DNA of 10,357 nucleotides, taken from positions 1-10,357 of the forward strand of contig JALXCG010000839.1 in the NCBI GenBank assembly GCA_026991065.1, given 5' to 3'. The notes beneath the pieces were generated by a model. The model did no database searches, was not told the DNA's origin, and saw nothing but the letters and a program-made list of their open reading frames with translations. Shown here piece by piece: positions 6,575-10,357 of the stretch (its first letter is position 1; each line of letters begins with the position of its first letter). Position numbers and translations under genes: made by a program. Source of the DNA: Gemmatimonadota bacterium (lineage in GTDB: Bacteria; GCA-2686955).

Positions 6575-7972
6575 TTATCCGTTCAAAGGGCTGGCTGCGA
6601 TGATCAGCGAACGACTCTGCTCACCGCCGAGCGTGGTCGTGTTTAGTACCGCCTGGTCTCCCGTCTCCGAGTGGGAAAAATCGATCCAGGCAAAGCCCGG
6701 CGTGGACGTATCGCCCGGATAGATTCCTTCCGACCAGTCACCGCAGTACCGCGCAGTACATTCGGCGCCCCCAAGTTGCGTCAAATTGCAGTGCGGCACA
6801 CTGACCTCCGGGACGCCCGAGTAGAACCCGTTGTCGATACCGCCACCGGTGTGAATGTCTCCCGAGACCATGATCACCCCCTCCACGCCGTTGGTTTCGA
6901 TGAAATCGAGAATCTCGGTGGCCTCGGTCTGATAGGTGGTCCAACTGTCCCACTTCTCGACCGTGGGGTTAAAGGGCACAGTGGTGAAGATCACCTTCCA
7001 AGTAGCGGTTGACGAGAGCAGGCCGGAAAAGAGCCAGTCCTTCTGCCCATCGGCAATCTCATCGCCGTCGAGCATCGACTTGTCGGCGTCATCCTCATCC
7101 CGGCGATCGTCACGCTGGGAGCGAAGATCCAGCACAAAGAAATCTGCTTGAGCATAACTGAACCGATACCAGAGACCGGCGGCGGGATTGGCCGGTTCCG
7201 GGAGCGGGTAATACTCGCGGAACGCCTGGGTTGCGAGCGCTTTCCAGGGAGCATCCTTGCCCTCGTTGTTGGCACCGTAATCGTGATCGTCCCACATGGC
7301 AAAAACCGGAAACGCCCCCTTGATCGAACGTGAATAGTCGTTCCCGGCGGAAGTGCCGCGGCTGAACGCCCGGTGCATGGCGCGCCAGTTTTCAATGTTG
7401 ACCGGCTGCATGTTGCCCGGGTCGCTGTGATCGAAATCGCCCAACTGCACCACAAAAGCCGGGTCCGCTGCAGCGACCTCTTCGAGGATCGGCGCACCGG
7501 CGGGGTTCCAGCGGTTGGCATCGGCAATGACCGCGACGCGAAAATCGCGCACCGCGCCGGCGGGCGGAAATGTCTTGAAGTGGGGATAGCCGAAACGAGG
7601 TCGCGGCATCTCGGTGCCATCGATCACAAAGGTGTAGTAATAGGTGGTCTCCGCCTTGAGCTTGGTCAGCGGGATCTGAACCGTAAAGTCGCTGGATCCG
7701 GTCGCAACCGCCGCCTGACTCCATTTGGGGCTGCGCAGATTGACATGCGTCGAGTACTTCACGGAGACACTGGCGGCGTTCGTCATTCGCCCAAACACCA
7801 CTGCGCTGCTGGGAGTTACCGCCCCCACCAAAGGCCCGTGACTGAGCCATGCGGCCTGCGCCCCGCTTGAATCCGCCAGAATCAATGCGCCGGAGCAGAG
7901 CAGCGCCACTCCGCCCCAACGCACCAACTCGCGCACCAACGCATTCCGGAACCACCGTATTGTTTCGCTCAC
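6575..7972 (-). CDS. Exported PhoD-like metallophosphatase/phosphodiesterase
   Basis: The 465-residue protein has an N-terminal hydrophobic segment (about 20-40, cleavage likely after GAQA). A Fn3-like PhoD N-terminal domain follows (about 43-135; HGPLVGAVTPSSAVVFGRM, and LKAETTYYYTFVIDG). The metallophosphatase domain shows candidate metal ligands in order: D151 (IADANRW), D179 (QLGDFDH), the strong PhoD-type WDDHDYG block (227-233) and GDIHTGG (371-377). Family enzymes hydrolyse phosphomonoesters or phosphodiesters outside the cytoplasm. The Asp at the place where many PhoD proteins have ASC, and the missing GDYIY tyrosine, suggest a variant metal site, so symbol phoD is withheld. The signal lacks a twin-arginine motif, unlike Bacillus PhoD, so Sec export is more likely. 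The GTG start is supported by AGAGGA 8 bases before it. It lies 75 bases after the M23 gene and 72 bases before the protease gene, probably co-transcribed. Confidence 0.88.
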   Translation of the reverse strand: MSETIRWFRNALVRELVRWGGVALLCSGALILADSSGAQAAWLSHGPLVGAVTPSSAVVFGRMTNAASVSVKYSTHVNLRSPKWSQAAVATGSSDFTVQIPLTKLKAETTYYYTFVIDGTEMPRPRFGYPHFKTFPPAGAVRDFRVAVIADANRWNPAGAPILEEVAAADPAFVVQLGDFDHSDPGNMQPVNIENWRAMHRAFSRGTSAGNDYSRSIKGAFPVFAMWDDHDYGANNEGKDAPWKALATQAFREYYPLPEPANPAAGLWYRFSYAQADFFVLDLRSQRDDRRDEDDADKSMLDGDEIADGQKDWLFSGLLSSTATWKVIFTTVPFNPTVEKWDSWTTYQTEATEILDFIETNGVEGVIMVSGDIHTGGGIDNGFYSGVPEVSVPHCNLTQLGGAECTARYCGDWSEGIYPGDTSTPGFAWIDFSHSETGDQAVLNTTTLGGEQSRSLIIAASPLNG

Positions 7973-7980
7973 TCGTCGCG

Positions 7981-7986
7981 TCCTCT
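7981..7986 (-). promoter_or_regulatory. Ribosome binding site of the PhoD-like gene
   Basis: AGAGGA is read on the minus strand eight bases before the GTG at 7972-7970. It decides for this GTG as the start and gives an 18-residue n-region before the hydrophobic core of the signal peptide. Confidence 0.6.
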
Positions 7987-8047
7987 CGTCGGTTTCATTC
8001 TTGCCACTGTCCCGCCCCTGAGTTCAGCCCCCGGACCGTGCCAGGAA

Positions 8048-10189
8048 CTATAACGCGGAAACTTTGAGCGTGCGCTTTACTTCAATGACGTTGCCGGCAC
8101 GATCGCGGGCCACAATCCGCAACACGTGTGTAGCTGGCGAGAGAGCCTCCACCAAGCGCGCTTCAATCCGCGCGCGCGGTGCATCAAATCCGGCAATCAC
8201 CCACTGACCGTCGATTTCGAGAGAAACGCTCTCCGCATCAATTCCCGCCCCCGAGTCGGTGAGCGGAATGCGCAAGATCCCGGCGCAGTAACTGGACGGT
8301 TCCAACACCGGTTCCCCGATCTGCGGGGCGCTGGTATCGGCGAATGCGGCATAGGTTCCGGGCCGGGTAATCCAGCCACTGACCGCCGCGCCGCCGGCCG
8401 CGGTCGCCACGCTGCCGCCAACCCGCGACCAGCCGATCTTGCCGCGGCGCCGGACCGCCCGGTAGAGCTGCACATTCGCACTTTCACCGGCGCCGCCCTC
8501 TTGCAGCGGCATGAGCAGCATGGGACGGTCGCGGAAACAGAGTTCCCCGGGGCCCACTCGCACCGCTCCACTGCGCGGTTGCAGGGTGCCCCAATCCCCG
8601 CGCAGGGCAGCCGGTTCCAGCGCCACCAGGGCGTCGCGGTAAAGCCCACCGGCGGCGATCCGCAGCGAAGCTCCACTGCTCTCCTCGGTGCAGGTCAGCG
8701 ATTCCCCGGCCTCCACGCGATAGTAGGGCATGCGCCGCCGCCACTCGTTGCTCCCCCCACTCACGCGCAAACTGCCCGGCCTCCGGATCGGCAACCAACT
8801 GACCCAATGTCCGGGTGCCAGCCGCAGCGGCGGCGGCAGCACCTCAAGGCTCTTCCCCCCCGCCGGCGATGCGCTCTCCCAGCGCAGCACAGGTTGCGGC
8901 ACGCGCTCGGGATCCGCCCGCATCTCCACCGCCAGCAAAGCCCCCCGAGCCTCCGCCCGAACCCCCAACCGCGCGGTACCCCGGCCGTTTTCCGCACCGC
9001 TCGAAGCGGTGCTCGGCGCAGCCGTCGGTTCCGCATCCGGCACCGATCCCGGCACCAATCGCAACAAAACCCGCGCGCGATTGCCGCTTCGATCCCAAAA
9101 CTCCAGCGTCAGCGGCGTCTCCACATCCGGCGCTTCGATCCAGCCAAAGGGATGCGCCGCGGAGGGAGCGAAAAGAATCTCATCGCGGCCATCGGCCGGC
9201 ACATCCAGACGCAGCCGGGTGCGTGATCCCGGCCCCTCACTGGTTCCGGCGTAAAGATGGCGCGCCCGAGCCATGTTGCTCCAACTGAAGCGATCGAGGC
9301 GCATCTCCAACCCCACCTCAGCGCCCTCCATGACCCGCGCTCCGGCGATCGCCAGCCGCCCGCGACCGGCGTCATCCCGGTCGAAAACGGTGATTTCCAG
9401 GCTGGCCCGGCCCACCAACTCGAGCGGCTCCGTCACCCGCTGCACCCGCTCGCCATCCACCAGCGCCCCATCCGGCAAGGGCAGCTCATAGGGAAACGGC
9501 GACCCCGCCACCAGGGCCCCGCGCCCGCGCGGAATCACCCGCAGCGCGACCGGCGTGGGCGGCACCCGATCCCGCACCGGCAGCCCGGCGGCGACCGGAT
9601 CGAGTGGCTGATTGGCACCATCCCGAATCTCAAAATGCAGATGTGGAACCGTGGTTCCCGCCTGACCGGACCAGCCGACCAGATCCCCCGCGGCGAAGCG
9701 CAGCGGCTCCCGATCCCACTGCCAATCCACCCGGTAGTGACGGGCGCTCAATTGCCGCTCGCGAACCGCCTCCGCAACCGGCGGCGCAAAGCGATCAAGA
9801 TGGCCGAAGACCGCGATCCGCCCGTCGTCCAGGCGCAGATAGAGCGCCCGCCCGTAGCCTCCGGCGGTCACCTTGACCCGCTCCACCACGCCGCCGGCCA
9901 CCGCGCGCACCGGCACACCGATCCGCCCACCGGTGGAGAGATCCACGCCGGCATGCAACCGGTTGGCGCGGTACTCGCCGAAGCTGGAGGTCAACGCCAG
10001 GGGCTGATCAAGCGGCGAGCGCAGTGACGGCGACGCGGCCGGCGCCATCGCCGGCGCCCAGACCAGGCCCAGGAGCGCGAAGTTGAGCCGCCAACCAGCG
10101 CGGCGCCTTCCCCGGCGGCGCTTCCGCTCCCCCCCGCCAACCACCGGCAACCGCCGCCATCGAAACAGAACACGTATCTTCATCATCAT
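8048..10189 (-). CDS. Secreted M23 (LytM-type) metallopeptidase with long C-terminal extension
   Basis: M23 enzymes are zinc endopeptidases that cut peptidoglycan cross-bridges or, when degenerate, regulate such enzymes. From the GTG at 10258 the frame gives 736 residues; I prefer the ATG cluster at 10189-10181 (713 residues or slightly fewer), though no start has a clear ribosome binding site. Numbering from the GTG, a very basic stretch (about 45-57) precedes a hydrophobic signal core (58-76, ending APAA). The catalytic domain (about 83-230) keeps all key residues: H102 and D106 in LHAGVDLSTG, H153 in VFGHLDRF, and H206/H208 in VPHLHFEIRD. Between the last two motifs lies an insertion with QLSARHYRVDW, which I recall from M23 proteins of Bacteroidota and other deep lineages. 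The other 500 residues look beta-rich, with a Pro/Ala/Ser linker near 405-427 and an Ig-like end (DTSAPQIGEP ... ARDRAGNVIEVKRTL). It precedes the PhoD-like gene by 75 bases. Confidence 0.88.
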   Translation of the reverse strand: MMMKIRVLFRWRRLPVVGGGERKRRRGRRRAGWRLNFALLGLVWAPAMAPAASPSLRSPLDQPLALTSSFGEYRANRLHAGVDLSTGGRIGVPVRAVAGGVVERVKVTAGGYGRALYLRLDDGRIAVFGHLDRFAPPVAEAVRERQLSARHYRVDWQWDREPLRFAAGDLVGWSGQAGTTVPHLHFEIRDGANQPLDPVAAGLPVRDRVPPTPVALRVIPRGRGALVAGSPFPYELPLPDGALVDGERVQRVTEPLELVGRASLEITVFDRDDAGRGRLAIAGARVMEGAEVGLEMRLDRFSWSNMARARHLYAGTSEGPGSRTRLRLDVPADGRDEILFAPSAAHPFGWIEAPDVETPLTLEFWDRSGNRARVLLRLVPGSVPDAEPTAAPSTASSGAENGRGTARLGVRAEARGALLAVEMRADPERVPQPVLRWESASPAGGKSLEVLPPPLRLAPGHWVSWLPIRRPGSLRVSGGSNEWRRRMPYYRVEAGESLTCTEESSGASLRIAAGGLYRDALVALEPAALRGDWGTLQPRSGAVRVGPGELCFRDRPMLLMPLQEGGAGESANVQLYRAVRRRGKIGWSRVGGSVATAAGGAAVSGWITRPGTYAAFADTSAPQIGEPVLEPSSYCAGILRIPLTDSGAGIDAESVSLEIDGQWVIAGFDAPRARIEARLVEALSPATHVLRIVARDRAGNVIEVKRTLKVSAL

Positions 10190-10308
10190 GGGGCCGAGCA
10201 TGCCGCTTGCGGCCGGACCAGGCAACAAAAACCTGGCGATGGCCGTATCCCAATGCACCGCAGGGGGTCAGCCCCGCAGCCAACACACCGGGCGGCGGCC
10301 GAGCCCTC

Positions 10309-10337
10309 TTGACGCATCCGCCTACGGGCGATACCGT
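10309..10337 (+). promoter_or_regulatory. Possible sigma-70-like promoter reading out of the right edge
   Basis: TTGACG at 10309-10314 matches five of six bases of the -35 consensus. After a 17-base spacer, TACCGT (10332-10337) matches a -10 box at three of six positions, including the conserved first TA and last T. Strong promoters of G+C-rich bacteria often look like this. It would start transcription near 10344, towards a gene beyond the window and divergent from the M23 gene. There is no independent support. Confidence 0.3.
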
Positions 10338-10357
10338 GCCGTCCCCCCGCCTCACTC

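Noticed and set aside
6545-6575. Small inverted repeats between the PhoD-like and protease genes (CGAAT/ATTCG at 6547-6559, AGCGA/TCGCT at 6545-6549 and 6571-6575)
   Set aside because: The stems are only 5 bp, mutually exclusive and without a T tract. This is too weak to call a terminator or operator.
8126-9226. Plus-strand open frame (366 codons) opposite the M23 gene, and another at 9257-10027
   Set aside because: These are antisense shadows with Arg/Pro/Gln-rich translations and no conserved motif. The minus strand encodes an intact M23 peptidase.
10090-10110. Arg-Arg stretch before the M23 signal core as a twin-arginine export signal
   Set aside because: The arginines are followed by A-G-W rather than the x-F-L-K pattern, and the run is simply a long basic cluster. 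Sec export is the simpler reading.
10220-10239. CCAGG/CCTGG inverted repeat with an A-rich loop near the M23 start
   Set aside because: The 5-bp stem could occur by chance, and the A/T run is in the loop rather than after the stem.

Overview
The window is G+C-rich, densely coding bacterial chromosome. It holds six protein genes: five complete and one cut by the left edge. I see no mobile element, CRISPR array, rRNA or tRNA. The organism looks like an aerobic or respiring heterotroph with a large secretome. It has an oxygen-dependent-type protoporphyrinogen oxidase, a respiratory glycerol-3-phosphate dehydrogenase and three secreted multidomain hydrolases. Lineages with proteins in this style include Acidobacteriota, Myxococcota and Planctomycetota-like groups, but nothing here fixes the phylum.

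Left part (1-2104, minus strand): a heme-biosynthesis pair. hemE (uroporphyrinogen decarboxylase, GTG start) is followed by hemY/hemG (FAD-dependent porphyrinogen oxidase). The two share an ATGA stop/start overlap, and hemY runs off the left edge. A 132-base divergent spacer (2105-2236) separates hemE from glpD on the plus strand (2237-3976). That spacer carries a near-perfect 21-bp palindrome plus two further overlapping 7-bp inverted repeats. This is a good candidate for an operator or leader structure shared by, or choosing between, heme synthesis and glycerol-3-phosphate oxidation.

Middle (3977-4051): glpD converges with the next gene. The short gap holds a perfect 13-bp-stem hairpin. A competing upstream copy of one arm is present, and there is no T tract.

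Right part (4052-10189 or 10258, minus strand): three exported proteins in a row, transcribed right to left with gaps of about 75 bases. They are a large M23 (LytM-type) metallopeptidase with a long C-terminal extension, a PhoD-like metallophosphatase, and an 816-residue five-module serine protease of the trypsin/lysyl-endopeptidase type. They may form a transcription unit for envelope or extracellular polymer processing, but their functions are not obviously one pathway. At the far right edge a possible sigma-70-like promoter points rightward out of the window.

The biochemistry is conventional. The parts most worth a second look are the nested dyads between hemE and glpD, the protease architecture with its C-terminal module, the variant metal-site motifs of the PhoD-like protein, and the uncharacterised half of the M23 protein.
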